Origin: Bacteroidota bacterium
Lineage (GTDB): Bacteria > Bacteroidota > Bacteroidia > Chitinophagales > Chitinophagaceae
Assembly (NCBI GenBank): GCA_013289175.1
Contig: JABDAN010000003.1
Location: 1-64,000 of the forward strand
Direction: 5' to 3'
DNA: 64,000 nucleotides
How positions within the stretch are numbered: position 1 is the first letter of the stretch; every line of letters begins with the position of its first letter. Position numbers and translations under genes: made by a program. Shown here piece after piece: positions 36,010 through 44,924 of this stretch. A model generated the notes under the pieces. The model was not told the DNA's origin. It saw only the letters and a program-made list of their open reading frames with translations, and made no database searches.

Positions 36010-37137
36010 CTACACCAGTGTTTTCAATTTCGTCACGACTTCATCTACTTCATCGCGGGTATTGTGCCGGCTAAAAGAAAAGCGCACCGTGGTCCGTTCA
36101 GAGTCCGGGTAGATGGCGCGAATGACATGGGAGCCCTGCTGCGCACCACTGGTGCAGGCGCTTCCTCCGGATGCACAAATATGGTTGATGTCCAGATTGA
36201 ACAAGAGCATTTCCGATTTTTCTGTTTTTGGAAAACTGACGCTTAGAATGGTATACAATGTTTTTCCAAAAGCATCTCCATTAAAATGAACCGTCGGAAT
36301 ATTTTTTTTCAGCTCATCAGCCATATACATTCTCAGGTTCTTGATATAGGCAGCGTCCTCTTCCATGCGCTCAGAAGCCAACTCCATTGCTTTTGCAAAG
36401 CCGACGATACCGTATACATTTTCGGTCCCCGCCCTCATATTGCGTTCCTGAGATCCGCCGTGAATATTTGGTTTTACTTTTATTGCCTGGTTGATGTAGA
36501 GCATACCGATCCCCTTGGGGCCATGGAATTTATGAGCCGCTCCGGTAATAAAATGTACGGGAAGCTTGCTGAGGTCCAAGGCATAGTGACCCAGGGTCTG
36601 AACGGTATCGGAATGAAAAATGGCATGATGTTTCTGACAAAGCGCCGCCGCTGTATGGATGTCCAGCAAATTTCCAGTTTCGTTGTTGGCGTGCATGAGC
36701 GAGACCAGTGCTTTGCCATCCAGACCTTGCAGCAGGTTGTCGAGTTGTTCCAGGTCCAAGTGTCCATCGGGCAACACATTTAAAAAATGTAATTCCGCTT
36801 CACCCCTTTGCTGGTAATAGGCGATGGTATGTAAGGTAGCATGGTGTTCCAGTGGAGAGCTGATGATATGACGGCATCCCAGATCCTGGACGGCAGCCCG
36901 GATCGCTGCATTGCTGCTTTCGGTTCCCCCGCTGGTAAAAAAGATTTCAGCTGGTTGGGCATGCAGCAAGCGGGCCACGGTTTTTCTGGACTGTTCGATG
37001 GCCATCCGGTTTTCTCTACCATAAGAGTAAATCGATGAAGGATTTCCAAATTTTTCAGTCAGGTAAGGCAACATGGTTTCGAGAACCGCTGGATCGAGCG
37101 GTGTAGTTGCCGCATTGTCAAAGTATATTCTACCCAT
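36010..37137 (-). CDS. iscS: Cysteine desulfurase (NifS/IscS family)
   Basis: A 375-residue PLP enzyme that removes sulfur from cysteine for Fe-S cluster and thio-cofactor synthesis. Visible: IYFDNAATTPLDPAVL at the N-terminus, TSGGTESSN, the PLP lysine in GAAHKFHGPKG, RAGTENVYGI, and the persulfide Cys in GGSACTSGAQQGSHV. The short loop around that Cys is of the group I (IscS/NifS) type. It starts 23 nt after glmM on the same strand; no iscU or iscA is next to it. Confidence 0.95.
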   Translation of the reverse strand: MGRIYFDNAATTPLDPAVLETMLPYLTEKFGNPSSIYSYGRENRMAIEQSRKTVARLLHAQPAEIFFTSGGTESSNAAIRAAVQDLGCRHIISSPLEHHATLHTIAYYQQRGEAELHFLNVLPDGHLDLEQLDNLLQGLDGKALVSLMHANNETGNLLDIHTAAALCQKHHAIFHSDTVQTLGHYALDLSKLPVHFITGAAHKFHGPKGIGMLYINQAIKVKPNIHGGSQERNMRAGTENVYGIVGFAKAMELASERMEEDAAYIKNLRMYMADELKKNIPTVHFNGDAFGKTLYTILSVSFPKTEKSEMLLFNLDINHICASGGSACTSGAQQGSHVIRAIYPDSERTTVRFSFSRHNTRDEVDEVVTKLKTLV

Positions 37138-37160
37138 AAGTACAGTAAAAATTTGAGGGG

Positions 37161-38543
37161 CTATATAAACTCCTGGATATCTTTCATCAGGCGTCGGGCG
37201 ATATTGTTGGCCGTCGTTTCGAAATTGCTCTCCGCATATATACGGATGATGGGTTCAGTGTTCGAAGTACGCAGATGAACCCAGTCTTCGTCAAATTCAA
37301 TCTTTAAACCATCTTCGGTATTTGCCGGATGATTTTTATATTTTGTTTTTATCTGGTCAAAAATTTTGTCAACGTCTACTCCTTTTTGCAGCTCAATTTT
37401 ATTTTTGGAAATAAAATAATCCGGGTATTTAGACCGGAAAGAACGCATGCCGTTTTTATGGAGGGCCAGTGCACTCAGGAACAATCCGATGCCGATCAGT
37501 GCGTCGCGTCCATAGTGCATATCGGGAACGATGATTCCGCCATTGCCTTCCCCTCCAATGACCGCCTTAACTTCTTTCATTTTATTGACTACATTGACTT
37601 CCCCAACAGCAGAGGGGAAATACTGCCCACCGTGTTTGAGGGTAATTTCCTTGAGCGCCTTGGTACTGCTCATATTGCTGACGGTATTACCCGGTTTTTG
37701 GGAAAGGACATAATCGGCCACGGCTACCAATGTGAATTCTTCGCCGAACATGGTACCATCCTCACAAACAAAACAAAGTCTATCGACATCCGGATCAACG
37801 GCAATTCCCAAATCTGCTCCTGATTTTTTTACTTCTGCACTCAGGGCCGCAAGATTCTCTGGCAATGGTTCGGGATTGTGCGTGAATTTCCCATTTACTT
37901 CTTCATTGAGTACACGAATATTTTCAATGCCCAGTGCACGAAGCAGCGGTGGAATGAATAAGGAACCGGTGGAATTGATGGTATCGACAACCACTTTAAA
38001 ATGCTTTCCCCGGATGGCTGTTAAATCGATCAGGGGGTAGTCTACGACCGCCTGGATATGCTTATAGAGATAACTGTTGTCAACCGTATAACTGCCGAGT
38101 TTGTCCACCGAAGCAAAAGCAAAGGTTTCTTTGGCTGCCCGTTCTAAAATCCACAATCCATTCTCAGCGCTGATGAATTCGCCGGAACTGTTGAGCAATT
38201 TAAGGGCATTCCATTCTTTGGCATTGTGGCTGGCCGTTATGATGATGCCTCCCGCCGCTTTCTCTCCCACTACGGCCATTTCCACGGTGGGCGTTGTAGA
38301 CAGACCCAGGTCATGCACATCCAATCCCAGTCCGGTAAGGGTGTTGGCTACCAGATTGCGCACCATCTCTCCACTGATCCGGCCGTCTCTGCCAATGATG
38401 ATTTTTTTTGAATGGGTGACGGATTCCTTAACCCAGGTACCAAACGCTGCCGTAAAACGCACAATGTCCAATGGTGTAAAGTTTTCATTGGGCTTTCCGC
38501 CAATCGTTCCTCGGATTCCTGAAATACTCTTTATCAATGCCAC
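37161..38543 (-). CDS. glmM: Phosphoglucosamine mutase
   Basis: 460 residues. It interconverts glucosamine 6-phosphate and glucosamine 1-phosphate for UDP-GlcNAc and cell-wall synthesis. It has ALIKSISGIRGTIGGKP at the N-terminus, the active serine in ITASHNAKEWNALK, the metal loop VDPDVDRL, GEGNGGII for sugar binding and RTSNTEPIIRIYAE for phosphate binding. I chose the GTG at 38543: the in-frame ATG at 38567 overlaps a -7 element, and the family normally starts at (M)ALIKSISG. Other alpha-phosphohexomutase specificities remain possible. Followed by iscS after 23 nt. Confidence 0.9.
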   Translation of the reverse strand: MALIKSISGIRGTIGGKPNENFTPLDIVRFTAAFGTWVKESVTHSKKIIIGRDGRISGEMVRNLVANTLTGLGLDVHDLGLSTTPTVEMAVVGEKAAGGIIITASHNAKEWNALKLLNSSGEFISAENGLWILERAAKETFAFASVDKLGSYTVDNSYLYKHIQAVVDYPLIDLTAIRGKHFKVVVDTINSTGSLFIPPLLRALGIENIRVLNEEVNGKFTHNPEPLPENLAALSAEVKKSGADLGIAVDPDVDRLCFVCEDGTMFGEEFTLVAVADYVLSQKPGNTVSNMSSTKALKEITLKHGGQYFPSAVGEVNVVNKMKEVKAVIGGEGNGGIIVPDMHYGRDALIGIGLFLSALALHKNGMRSFRSKYPDYFISKNKIELQKGVDVDKIFDQIKTKYKNHPANTEDGLKIEFDEDWVHLRTSNTEPIIRIYAESNFETTANNIARRLMKDIQEFI

Positions 38544-38564
38544 GATGCTAAGGTTTAATGACTG

Positions 38565-38572
38565 CAAAAATA
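38565..38572 (-). promoter_or_regulatory. -7 element upstream of glmM
   Basis: TATTTTTG on the minus strand matches TAnnTTTG. It ends 21 nt before the GTG at 38543 and overlaps the ATG at 38565-38567, supporting the GTG start. Confidence 0.55.
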
Positions 38573-38705
38573 CATCATTCAGCTTAACGCTAAACGCTTA
38601 ACACGTAAGCTCTTTTCTATGCTTAAATAACTGTGATGGAGCAGATTGTCCGATTCATCCCTCTTCTATTGCCTGAGACGGTTCTTGGATACTTCTGGTT
38701 GTGTC

Positions 38706-39806
38706 TTAAGCTTTTTTGATCAGATTGATGAATTCATCAAAAAGATACCGACTGTCGTGAGGACCGGGAGTTGCTTCCGGATGGTATTGCACGGAAAAAA
38801 CCGGGCGGTTTTTCAGGCGGATCCCTTCTATCGAATCGTCGTTGAGGTTTACATGGGTGACTTCGACTTCGGTACTCTTGCGAACGGATACCGGATCTAC
38901 ACCGAACCCGTGGTTTTGAGTGGTGATCTCACATTTTCCGGTGACCAGGTTAATGACCGGATGATTCAGTCCCCGATGACCATGGTGCATTTTGAAAGTA
39001 GGAATCCCATTGGCAAGGGCCAGCAACTGGTGTCCCAGGCAAATACCAAACAGGGGTTTTTTTTCTTTTAATAAATCTTTGACCGTTTCCACGGCATACT
39101 CCATGGCGGCCGGGTCACCCGGACCGTTGGAAAGAAAATATCCGGAAGGATTGAATTTTTTTAGGGTTTCCAGATTGGTCTTGGCGGGAAACACTTTCAC
39201 AAAAGCCCCTCTTTGAATCATGCATTCCACAATATTCTTTTTAACTCCGTAATCCAGTACCGCTATTCTGACTTTGGAACCTGGATCTCCGGCTTCGTAG
39301 GTATTTTTGGTCGATACAGCGGAAGCCAGTTCAAGTCCATCCATATTCGGAACGGCATCCAATTGTTTTTTCAACTCGGTCACGTCCTGAATTTCAGATG
39401 AAATGATACAGTTCATGGCGCCTTTTTGACGCACATGGGTTACCAGGGCGCGGGTATCTACCCCTTCGATACAAACAATCTGATTGGCTTTCAGGTAGTC
39501 ATCGAGCGAACCTTTGGCCTGTATGCGGGAAAACTGCTCTTCGAGGTTTCGACCAATCAGTCCCCGGATCTTTACGCTGTCTGATTCCACATCTTCGTCC
39601 TTTACCCCATAATTCCCAATGTGCACGCTGTTCATAATCAATACCTGGCCAAAATAGCTGGGGTCTGTAAATACTTCTTGATAGCCGGTCATTCCCGTGT
39701 TAAAACAGATCTCCCCACCGGTCGTCCCGATTTTACCAAATGCTTGTCCCAGGTGAACGGATCCGTCCTGCAGGACGAGGGTTGCGGGTTTTGGAGTTGA
39801 AGGCAT
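38706..39806 (-). CDS. carA: Carbamoyl-phosphate synthase small subunit (glutaminase)
   Basis: 366 residues from the chosen ATG. It feeds ammonia from glutamine to CarB for pyrimidine and arginine synthesis. N-terminal domain: LVLQDGSVHLGQAFG, GEICFNTGMTGYQEVFTDPSY; the C-terminal class I amidotransferase has the nucleophile Cys in LFGICLGHQLLALANG and the His/Glu pair in FSVQYHPEATPGPHD. The ATG at 39806 starts the conserved region; the longer frame to 39890 adds a leader unlike the family. carB is absent from the window. It follows the rplQ terminator on the same strand, a neighbourhood common in Bacteroidota. Confidence 0.96.
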   Translation of the reverse strand: MPSTPKPATLVLQDGSVHLGQAFGKIGTTGGEICFNTGMTGYQEVFTDPSYFGQVLIMNSVHIGNYGVKDEDVESDSVKIRGLIGRNLEEQFSRIQAKGSLDDYLKANQIVCIEGVDTRALVTHVRQKGAMNCIISSEIQDVTELKKQLDAVPNMDGLELASAVSTKNTYEAGDPGSKVRIAVLDYGVKKNIVECMIQRGAFVKVFPAKTNLETLKKFNPSGYFLSNGPGDPAAMEYAVETVKDLLKEKKPLFGICLGHQLLALANGIPTFKMHHGHRGLNHPVINLVTGKCEITTQNHGFGVDPVSVRKSTEVEVTHVNLNDDSIEGIRLKNRPVFSVQYHPEATPGPHDSRYLFDEFINLIKKA

Positions 39807-39957
39807 AGTCTTTAAAAATATTTTGCAAATAAAAGAAATTCTAATCTGGGAATTCCGGATTTTGGGGGTTTGGGAATATCTTCTTAACAATTCATCCGCT
39901 CAATCCCTGATGGCTACCCAAAGCCTCAGGGAAGAAACCGAAGGATTTGGAAAGGAC

Positions 39958-39992
39958 AAAAAAAAGCGGTCTGGGCTGAGCCAAGACCGCTT
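39958..39992 (-). terminator. Intrinsic terminator of the ribosomal alpha operon
   Basis: A perfect 10-bp stem (AAAGCGGTCT / AGACCGCTTT, 39962-39971 and 39983-39992), read on the minus strand and followed by seven T residues (39964-39958), 24 nt after the rplQ stop. This is the strongest terminator of the window. Confidence 0.85.
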
Positions 39993-40015
39993 TAAGAATA
40001 TCATCAGATTCCGCA

Positions 40016-40510
40016 CTATTCCGCTGGTTTTTCTTTTGTGTCTGTTGCTTTTTCACTCGTCGCCGCTGCCGGTTCCGCTTTTTTCTTTCCTCCAGACCGA
40101 CGAGTTCTTTTACCGGCTTCTTTCGCTTCTCCCTTGCCTTTACCGTAGATATCATTGAAGTCTACCAGTTCGATCATAGCGGTTTCAGCTGCATCTCCGG
40201 TTCTGGTGCCCAGTTTGATGATACGGGTATAGCCACCTGGGCGGCCAGCTACTTTTTCAGCCACCGTTCCAAAAAGTTCTGTGATGGCTTCCTTATCCTG
40301 CAGATAGCTGAATACTACCCTGCGTTGGTGTGTGGTATTTTCTTTGGCCTTGGTGATCAGGGGCTCAATATAGGTTCTGAGCACTTTTGCCTTTGCCAGG
40401 GTTGTAACAATCCTTTTATGGGTAATTAACTGGCTGGCGAGATTGCTGAGCAGGGCGGCCCTGTGAGAGGCTGTTCTGCCGAGGTTATTGATTTTGTCTC
40501 CGTGACGCAT
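40016..40510 (-). CDS. rplQ: 50S ribosomal protein L17
   Basis: 164 residues. The first ~115 are the conserved L17 domain ([71 protein letters not shown]). The last ~40 form a Lys/Glu/Ala-rich tail ([18 protein letters not shown]) typical of Bacteroidota L17 and absent from E. coli. It is the last gene of the alpha operon, 81 nt after rpoA, with a strong terminator 24 nt downstream. Confidence 0.97.
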   Translation of the reverse strand: MRHGDKINNLGRTASHRAALLSNLASQLITHKRIVTTLAKAKVLRTYIEPLITKAKENTTHQRRVVFSYLQDKEAITELFGTVAEKVAGRPGGYTRIIKLGTRTGDAAETAMIELVDFNDIYGKGKGEAKEAGKRTRRSGGKKKAEPAAATSEKATDTKEKPAE

Positions 40511-40591
40511 GACTTGTTTCGTTTAAGCTCTGCACCGTGTCAGGAATTGCAAAGCGTGTTATAATAATTCGGGAACCTGTCCCCTGATTGC

Positions 40592-41587
40592 TTATTCGTC
40601 GTCTAATTTCAATTTCGAAAGGTCCATACCGAAATGCAAACCTCTTTCATGCAAAACCTGTTCGATTTCCGCCAGAGATTTCTGACCGAAATTCCGGAAT
40701 TTCATCAGGTCTTCCTGTTCGTAGGTAACCAGTTCGCTCAGGCTGTTGATTTTGGCTGCTTTCAGGCAATTAAATGCCCGTACAGAAAGATCCAGGTCTT
40801 CCAGCGGAGTCTTCAGCACTTTGCGCAGCTGCAGGGTTTGTTCATCGACGAGGTCTTCTTTCTTTTCCTCTTTGTTATCAAAGGTGATGTTTTCATCGGT
40901 GATGATCATCAGGTGCTGAATGAGGATGCGGGAAGCTTGTTTTACTGCTTCTTCGGGATGGATGGTACCATCCGTAGAAACTTCCATCAACAGCTTTTCA
41001 AAATCCGTTCTTTGTTCTACACGGGTATTTTCAATGGAATACCGCACATTTTTTATGGGCGTGAAGATGGCGTCTGTTGGAATATATCCAAAAACAGCGT
41101 CCTTGGGTTTGTTGTCTTCAGCAGGCACATAACCTCTTCCCTTGCCAATGGTGATTTCAATATCTACCCGGGCTGAAGCATCCATGGTACAAATGAGTAA
41201 TCCTGGATTCATTACTTCAAAACTGGGCAGTGCGTCACCAATGGTAGCAGCGGTGAATTCAGTTTTATTTTTCAGGCTCAGGGTAATTTTTTCCTGAGTC
41301 ACTTCATGGTCAACTTTCTTTTTAAAACGGACTTGCTTCAGATTGAGGATAATTTCCACCACATCTTCCGTAACCCCTTTCAGGGTTGCGAATTCATGGT
41401 CTGCGCCCTCGATTTTTACTCCGATGATCGCGTATCCTTCCAATGAGTTGAGCAATACCCTGCGCAAGGCATTACCGATGGTTACTCCGTAACCTGGCTC
41501 CAGCGGGCGAAATTCGAACTGTGCTTCGAAATCTGTCGCTTTCTGAAGTATGATTTTGTCTGGTTTCTGGAAATTTAAAATGGCCAT
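40592..41587 (-). CDS. rpoA: DNA-directed RNA polymerase subunit alpha
   Basis: 331 residues, full length. The N-terminal domain (assembly platform) shows FEFRPLEPGYGVTIGNALRRVLLNSLEGYAI and the GRGYVPAEDNK region; an acidic linker (NKEEKKEDLVDEQ) precedes the C-terminal domain with VRAFNCLKAAKINSLSELVTYEQEDLMKFRNFGQKSLAEIEQVL, the DNA/UP-element and activator-contacting part. It is translated between rpsD (43 nt) and rplQ (81 nt). Confidence 0.98.
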   Translation of the reverse strand: MAILNFQKPDKIILQKATDFEAQFEFRPLEPGYGVTIGNALRRVLLNSLEGYAIIGVKIEGADHEFATLKGVTEDVVEIILNLKQVRFKKKVDHEVTQEKITLSLKNKTEFTAATIGDALPSFEVMNPGLLICTMDASARVDIEITIGKGRGYVPAEDNKPKDAVFGYIPTDAIFTPIKNVRYSIENTRVEQRTDFEKLLMEVSTDGTIHPEEAVKQASRILIQHLMIITDENITFDNKEEKKEDLVDEQTLQLRKVLKTPLEDLDLSVRAFNCLKAAKINSLSELVTYEQEDLMKFRNFGQKSLAEIEQVLHERGLHFGMDLSKLKLDDE

Positions 41588-41630
41588 ATTTAAATTTTCG
41601 ATTTAACGAATGATGAATGCGAATAGGTGA

Positions 41631-42236
41631 TTACTTGCTGTACAATTCCACGATCAGTTGTTCCTTGATATTTTCAGGGATGCTCTCTCTTTCCGGAAAA
41701 GCAATGAATGTTCCTTTCATTTCTGCTTCGTTCCAGTCGAGCCAGTTGATCTTGTTGTTTTTTCCACGGGCAGCACTGGTAATACCTGCATTGGTCTGAG
41801 ACGATGCTTTGAGTCCAATGCTGTCTCCTGGTTTGAGCTGAAAGGATGGCACATTCACCACTTCACCATTTACGGTAATGTGTTTATGAGATACCAGCTG
41901 CCTTGCACCCGGACGTGAAATCGCAATACCCAATCTGTAGACGGTATTGTCCAGTCTGGATTCCAGCAATCTGATCAGATTTTCACCGGTCACCCCTTTT
42001 TTACGAGCAGCTTCTTCGAATGTTTTGCGGAACTGGCGTTCAAGAACACCATAAGTGTATTTCGCTTTCTGTTTTTCCTTAAGCTGAATGGCATATTCTC
42101 CCAAGGTCTTACGCTTTTTGGTAGCGCCATGCTGACCTGGAGGGTTGCTGGTCTTGGTAAGCCATTTGCCGTTTCCTAAAATAGGTTCTCCGAATTTTCG
42201 ACAGATTTTTGTCTTCGGACCAATGTAACGTGCCAT
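41631..42236 (-). CDS. rpsD: 30S ribosomal protein S4
   Basis: 201 residues. It has the S4 signature (ARYIGPKTKICRKFGEPI at the N-terminus; LESRLDNTVYRLGIAISRPGARQLVSHKHITVNGE forms the S4 RNA-binding domain, about residues 90-125) and the usual C-terminal ELYSK. It is a primary 16S rRNA binder and, in many bacteria, the autoregulator of this operon; I see no recognisable S4 regulatory fold here. Spacers of 153 nt to rpsK and 43 nt to rpoA. Confidence 0.98.
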   Translation of the reverse strand: MARYIGPKTKICRKFGEPILGNGKWLTKTSNPPGQHGATKKRKTLGEYAIQLKEKQKAKYTYGVLERQFRKTFEEAARKKGVTGENLIRLLESRLDNTVYRLGIAISRPGARQLVSHKHITVNGEVVNVPSFQLKPGDSIGLKASSQTNAGITSAARGKNNKINWLDWNEAEMKGTFIAFPERESIPENIKEQLIVELYSK

Positions 42237-42389
42237 AATTTGTAGTAGATTTTTGAGTACCCGGACCGCATTATGAAAAATCTAAAAATTGAATGCTGTC
42301 CAGCTTGTTATAAAATTCGAGTATTCCTCTTCTTTCAGAATTCGGGTATATCCATCAGGAATTCCCGATTCATGTATTAATATTAAATA

Positions 42390-42797
42390 TTAAACGCGTC
42401 TTTTCTTTGGAGGACGACAACCATTGTGTGGTAAGGGTGTAACGTCTTTGATCATAACCACTTCAATGCCGTTGTTTGCCAGGGAGCGAATGGAACTTTC
42501 TCTTCCAGATCCCGGACCTTTCACGTAGACATCCACTCTTTTCAGTCCAGCATCCAGCGCTGTCTTTGCAGCGTCGGCCGAAGCCATCTGTGCAGCGTAG
42601 GGTGTATTTTTCTTGGAACCTTTGAATCCCATTTTTCCAGCGCTGCTCCATGAAATGAGCTGGCCGTTTTTGTTGGTGATGCTGATGATGATGTTGTTGA
42701 AACTCGCCGAGATATGCGCATCTCCGTAAGCATCCACTTTAACCACTCTTTTTTTTGCAGCCGCTTTCGCGCTGGTCGCATGTTGTGCTTTTGCCAT
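42390..42797 (-). CDS. rpsK: 30S ribosomal protein S11
   Basis: 135 residues. Conserved core: [47 protein letters not shown], then [18 protein letters not shown] and a C-terminal [16 protein letters not shown]. The N-terminus carries an Ala/Lys-rich stretch ([12 protein letters not shown]) longer than in E. coli. 142 nt separate it from rpsM. Confidence 0.98.
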   Translation of the reverse strand: MAKAQHATSAKAAAKKRVVKVDAYGDAHISASFNNIIISITNKNGQLISWSSAGKMGFKGSKKNTPYAAQMASADAAKTALDAGLKRVDVYVKGPGSGRESSIRSLANNGIEVVMIKDVTPLPHNGCRPPKKRRV

Positions 42798-42939
42798 GTT
42801 AAATCAAATAGGTAATCTGGTTATAAAATGTCCCGCCATAGTCGGGGGCGAATCGACCTCCTCGTGCATCCCGTATCCGGTTCGATTCTAGAATGATGCT
42901 ATAAAAAATTACTCAAATAATATATTGTCTGCTCCCATC

Positions 42940-43320
42940 CTATTTCTTCGGTGCTTTCTTCTTACCCGCTACTGTTCTGCGTTTACCTTTTCTGGTACGG
43001 CTATTGGTTCTTGTACGTTGGCCACGGACAGGCAATCCTTTACGATGGCGAACCCCGCGATAGCAGGCAATATCCAAAAGACGTTTGATGCTCATCTGAA
43101 CTTCAGAACGCAGGGCTCCTTCCACTTTCAGTTCGTTGGTAATGATATTACGAATTGAATTCAATTCTTCATCATTCCATTGATTCACTTTCTTATCCAG
43201 GCTGATACCAGCCTTTCCAAGAATATACTTTGCGGTGGAAGGACCTATTCCGAAAATATAGGTCAGGCCTATTTCCCCTCTTTTGTTTTTTGGCAAGTCT
43301 ACTCCGGCAATTCGCGCCAT
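42940..43320 (-). CDS. rpsM: 30S ribosomal protein S13
   Basis: 126 residues: [34 protein letters not shown] at the start, the helix-two-turn-helix middle, and the basic [27 protein letters not shown] end that contacts 16S rRNA and P-site tRNA. Typical length. It follows rpmJ after a 106-nt spacer with GC-rich imperfect repeats. Confidence 0.98.
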   Translation of the reverse strand: MARIAGVDLPKNKRGEIGLTYIFGIGPSTAKYILGKAGISLDKKVNQWNDEELNSIRNIITNELKVEGALRSEVQMSIKRLLDIACYRGVRHRKGLPVRGQRTRTNSRTRKGKRRTVAGKKKAPKK

Positions 43321-43426
43321 CTTTTACTTTTTTTAGGCTGAAGGCTGCGGGCTGACGCTTGAGGCGTGAGTCCTGCGGCTCTTCTGATTTTTAACGATTA
43401 ATTCTCCGCTCTTTACAAAACTATCC

Positions 43427-43543
43427 TTATCCCTGACGCTGTTTGAAGCGTGGGTTTTTCTTGTTGATGATGTATAATTTGCCTTTGCGGCGCACGATCT
43501 TACAGTCAACACTGCGCTTTTTTATGGATGCCCTTACTTTCAT
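43427..43543 (-). CDS. rpmJ: 50S ribosomal protein L36
   Basis: 38 residues, short enough to be missed by length cut-offs: it starts [11 protein letters not shown] and ends NPRFKQRQG. It has a single Cys followed by the basic [16 protein letters not shown] stretch, so it is the variant lacking the full C-x2-C-x12-C-x4-H zinc ribbon (only one of the usual zinc ligands is kept). It is located between infA (28 nt) and rpsM, exactly where rpmJ sits in the alpha operon. Confidence 0.96.
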   Translation of the reverse strand: MKVRASIKKRSVDCKIVRRKGKLYIINKKNPRFKQRQG

Positions 43544-43571
43544 ACAACTATTATTAACTTTTACTTTGTCT

Positions 43572-43790
43572 TTATTTGTACCTAAAAATGATTCTGCCCC
43601 TGGTTAAATCATAAGGACTCATCTCCACACCCACTTTATCCCCAGGCAAAATCCTTATATAATGCATCCTCATCTTTCCAGAAATGGTTGCCAGAATTTC
43701 GTGCCCATTTTCCAGCTTAACCTTAAACATGGCATTGGATAGTGCTTCGACAATTGATCCATCCTGTTTAATTAGCGCTTGTTTAGCCAT
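43572..43790 (-). CDS. infA: Translation initiation factor IF-1
   Basis: 72 residues, standard length. OB-fold: [52 protein letters not shown] and the end [11 protein letters not shown]. It is the first gene of the alpha operon here; a -7 element lies 14 nt upstream. In many Bacteroidota secY and map precede it, but here the upstream gene is an unrelated small protein, so the operon is detached from the spc cluster. Confidence 0.98.
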   Translation of the reverse strand: MAKQALIKQDGSIVEALSNAMFKVKLENGHEILATISGKMRMHYIRILPGDKVGVEMSPYDLTRGRIIFRYK

Positions 43791-43804
43791 AGATTTTGGG
43801 AGCG

Positions 43805-43812
43805 CAAAGATA
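43805..43812 (-). promoter_or_regulatory. -7 element of the infA-rplQ operon
   Basis: TATCTTTG on the minus strand matches TAnnTTTG, 14 nt before the infA ATG. It probably drives infA, rpmJ, rpsM, rpsK, rpsD, rpoA and rplQ. Confidence 0.65.
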
Positions 43813-43910
43813 ATATTACTCAGCGAAAGAATAAAATTTCAAGGAAGAAATATCCCGCTACTCCTTAAATAAGAGGGAGAAAGGCCAAAAAACCTGCCAA
43901 AATACGCGGA

Positions 43911-44309
43911 TCAGACCCGGCTGAGGTCCACTTTGGTCATTTGGTGGTAAAAATTCTGTAAATCATGGACTCCGATGGGGTGGTGAATATGGCGGCGGTC
44001 CTCCCGATACCAGATTTCCAGCTCGTTAAACTGGTCCGGAGCTCCGATGAGCAGGCGGAAAGGCCCCCGCATATATTTAACAGACTTATCCCCATTGGTG
44101 AGTTTTTCGAAGCCCAGTCTTCCCAATTGTTGGTCGTCCAGGGGGATGACAAACAGATCGCCTGGTTCGAACCAGTCGTCCTGGTCTCCATTGTGTACAC
44201 AAACCTGTCTGTCTTCATGGTTTAGTTCGGTTACAACTCCGTCAAAGCGCTGACCCCCGAAATCTGCTTGAATGATGTCTCCAACTCTGAGATCCTGAAA
44301 TCTGATCAT
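43911..44309 (-). CDS. Conserved hypothetical protein
   Basis: 132 residues, acidic and aromatic-rich, with no signal peptide or membrane segment. The N-terminal part (RFQDLRVGDIIQADFGGQRFDGVVTELNHEDRQVCVHNG) looks like a small beta-barrel of SH3/Tudor-like type; the C-terminal part has LEIWYREDRRHIHHPIGVHDLQNFYHQM. I do not recognise a named family. It lies 36 nt after the b561-like membrane protein gene and may share its transcript. Confidence 0.7.
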   Translation of the reverse strand: MIRFQDLRVGDIIQADFGGQRFDGVVTELNHEDRQVCVHNGDQDDWFEPGDLFVIPLDDQQLGRLGFEKLTNGDKSVKYMRGPFRLLIGAPDQFNELEIWYREDRRHIHHPIGVHDLQNFYHQMTKVDLSRV

Positions 44310-44345
44310 ATGACCGACCTTTTAAGGGTATGAATATAAAAAAAT

Positions 44346-44846
44346 TTATGAGAAACTGATGAACCCCCTACATGGGTTTGGAAAATTTATGGAGAGTCCC
44401 CGACCGACGATTTCCCTGCCCGGCCAAGGGATCATGGCCAGGATAATCAAAAGGGCTACCAGAAAAAACCAAAAAGCCCTTTTATATTTAAGTGGGTCGG
44501 TAATTTGTTTTTTGACCTGTCCCCGTCCCAGGGTAATGGCGATGGTGGCCAGGATCATCGCGGTGGGGTGTTCTACCCAGTAGAACCGGTAAAAGCTATC
44601 CTTCATCAGCACTACCCCTTCAGGCAAACCGCTGCTCAGGATTCCAAAACGACCAAAAAACAACAAAATCAGGCCGACCAATAAGGTGGTATGGGTGCAG
44701 ATCATGGTGAAAAGCCATAACATGGCATCGCCTTCGCGGAGTTCCCGGTGTTTTATCCATCCGATAAAACTTCTGACAATGGAAAAAATCAACAAAACGA
44801 GTAATACCCATCTTAAGATGCTATGTACCTGAACTAAAATGGACAT
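44346..44846 (-). CDS. Small integral membrane protein (cytochrome b561-like, Bacteroidota type)
   Basis: 166 residues with four to five hydrophobic segments (about 8-28, 43-65, 92-110 and 125-145). Histidines (H8, H52, H93) lie near membrane borders and could be haem ligands as in b561-like proteins, but the classical pattern is not proven. The C-terminal ~25 residues (GREIVGRGLSINFPNPCRGF) are hydrophilic. No peptide signal. Divergent from the TPR lipoprotein gene. Confidence 0.65.
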   Translation of the reverse strand: MSILVQVHSILRWVLLVLLIFSIVRSFIGWIKHRELREGDAMLWLFTMICTHTTLLVGLILLFFGRFGILSSGLPEGVVLMKDSFYRFYWVEHPTAMILATIAITLGRGQVKKQITDPLKYKRAFWFFLVALLIILAMIPWPGREIVGRGLSINFPNPCRGFISFS

Positions 44847-44913
44847 AACGGCTAGTTTGCCATGAAATTAAAGCATTTCATTATCACCCAGCGAAAGCGC
44901 AAGGGGAATGATT

Positions 44914-44921
44914 TAAATTTG
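44914..44921 (+). promoter_or_regulatory. -7 element, leaderless promoter of the TPR lipoprotein
   Basis: TAAATTTG matches TAnnTTTG and ends 3 nt before the ATG at 44925, which it selects over the earlier in-frame ATG at 44862. Confidence 0.55.
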
Positions 44922-44924
44922 TGG

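Noticed and set aside
43321-43426. GC-rich imperfect repeats between rpsM and rpmJ as a mobile repeat element.
   Set aside because: Only one copy is seen in the window and the inverted arms are short and mismatched, so no repeat family can be claimed.
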